Part shown: one piece after another, positions 5,832-6,400 of the stretch
Position numbering within the stretch: the first letter of the stretch is position 1
Layout of the letters: each line of letters begins with the position of its first letter
NCBI GenBank assembly: GCA_003219355.1
Contig: QHOQ01000150.1
Span: forward strand, 1,105 to 7,504
DNA: 6,400 nt
Direction of reading: 5' to 3'
DNA from: Verrucomicrobiota bacterium
GTDB lineage: Bacteria > Verrucomicrobiota > Verrucomicrobiia > Chthoniobacterales > UBA10450
Notes under the pieces: generated by a model
What the model saw: the letters and a program-made list of their open reading frames with translations, nothing else
The model's database searches: none
What the model was told of the DNA's origin: nothing
Program-made: the position numbers and the translations under genes

Positions 5832-6400
5832 ATGAGAGCTTCCGAACTCGACGATTTCGACAACCTCGAGACCGAAGGCTTGCTTACTGGCAGCAGGGAG
5901 CGCGGTTGGCTCTGGTTTGGCCTCATTGTCTCATTGGGATTGCATCTCGCCCTTTGTACCTATTTCTACCGCACCCGTTTTCAAAGCGCCGACGCTTTGC
6001 TCTCGGAAGCCTTTCCGCCGCCGACATTCAAGGTCAAGAGCGTCAATCTTGCACAGCAGCTCGACAAAGGCGGCGTGGACCAAACAAATCCGGCAGCGAA
6101 ACCTGAACCGGACAAAACGGATGTGCAGTTACCGGATGAGAAGAAATCGTTCGACAAGCTTCTACAGGATATTCAGGCGAGTGCCGCGATGCCGGATGAT
6201 ACGCGCGATGTTTTACCGGACAAACCAAAGGTAGAACAACCCGACGTGAATTCAGTTCTCACCGAGATCGAGCGCACGACTGCGCAGACGCTCCCGAATG
6301 ATCCAAATGGGACCCACCAGCAATCGTTGCTCAACAACCCTGCGGTTTCTGGCCGGCCGCAGCCGGCTCTTAGCGGGACTGAACTGGCCACGAGCACCGC
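5832..6400 (+). CDS. Membrane-anchored periplasmic protein with TonB-like N-terminus (partial, runs off the window)
   Basis: An uninterrupted frame runs from the ATG at 5832 to the window end (189 codons, no stop). A TGA at 5793-5795 and the lack of other initiators make this ATG the start; no Shine-Dalgarno is visible. Residues 1-25 are acidic then basic (RERG) and should be cytoplasmic. Residues 26-46 are one hydrophobic membrane segment, followed by Arg47 and Arg49. Within it VSLGLHLAL gives Ser34 and His38 spaced SxxxH, as in the TonB anchor where this pair is needed for energy transfer from ExbB/ExbD. After residue 60 the chain is polar and rich in Pro, Asp, Lys and Gln, as in periplasmic linkers of TonB or TolA proteins. 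The C-terminal domain is missing, so a TonB-family role is a hypothesis. Other single-pass envelope proteins with long linkers also fit. Confidence 0.6.
   Translation, partial: MRASELDDFDNLETEGLLTGSRERGWLWFGLIVSLGLHLALCTYFYRTRFQSADALLSEAFPPPTFKVKSVNLAQQLDKGGVDQTNPAAKPEPDKTDVQLPDEKKSFDKLLQDIQASAAMPDDTRDVLPDKPKVEQPDVNSVLTEIERTTAQTLPNDPNGTHQQSLLNNPAVSGRPQPALSGTELATST

Noticed and set aside
1..6400. Mobile element, CRISPR array, toxin-antitoxin or defence system
   Set aside because: No transposase, integrase, repeat-spacer pattern or nuclease motif was seen on either strand. All strong coding frames are core metabolism or envelope genes.

Overview
This 6.4-kb window is a compact stretch of bacterial chromosome, moderately GC-rich, made almost entirely of housekeeping biosynthesis genes. 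I see no phage, insertion sequence, CRISPR array, RNA gene or defence system. Several traits point loosely to the PVC/FCB side of the bacterial tree, most likely Verrucomicrobiota. They are the ERGVENETLACGTG form of the second DapF cysteine motif, the compact DapB, the scarcity of clear Shine-Dalgarno sequences, and a GC-rich hairpin repeat bounded by TGTAG and CTACA. This assignment rests on remembered family features, not on a search, and is only moderately secure.

Left part, 1-1957. The window opens in the last 30 codons of a rightward class I glutamine-amidotransferase-like gene. A 36-base convergent gap with a perfect 16-bp palindrome follows. Three genes then read leftward in transcript order: a secreted papain-fold (NlpC/P60-like) protein of unknown role, queE and queD. 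QueD and QueE catalyse consecutive steps from 7,8-dihydroneopterin triphosphate to 7-carboxy-7-deazaguanine, the precursor of queuosine. The next enzyme, QueC, is not in the window. QueD carries glutamine where E. coli has its first zinc-binding histidine.

Right part, 2035-5766. Across a 77-base divergent gap a tight rightward cluster begins: dapF, dapA, dapB, folK, panB. Two junctions (dapA/dapB and folK/panB) are ATGA overlaps, so co-transcription and translational coupling are likely. The cluster joins meso-diaminopimelate and lysine synthesis (DapA, DapB, DapF) to folate synthesis (FolK) and pantothenate/CoA synthesis (PanB). PanB consumes 5,10-methylene-tetrahydrofolate, which FolK helps supply. 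The enzymes converting tetrahydrodipicolinate to LL-DAP are not here. The dapB-folK gap holds the small hairpin element, which overlaps the dapB stop codon.

Right edge, 5767-6400. A short intergenic region with a perfect TTGACA box and an overlapping inverted repeat precedes a gene that runs off the window. Its product has one N-terminal membrane anchor containing the SxxxH pattern of TonB, then a polar proline- and aspartate-rich stretch.

Overall this is an ordinary core-metabolism region. The points that merit a second look are the QueD substitution, the hairpin element, the conserved-looking secreted cysteine hydrolase beside queED, and the mixed cofactor/cell-wall operon. None of them amounts to a demonstrated new system.
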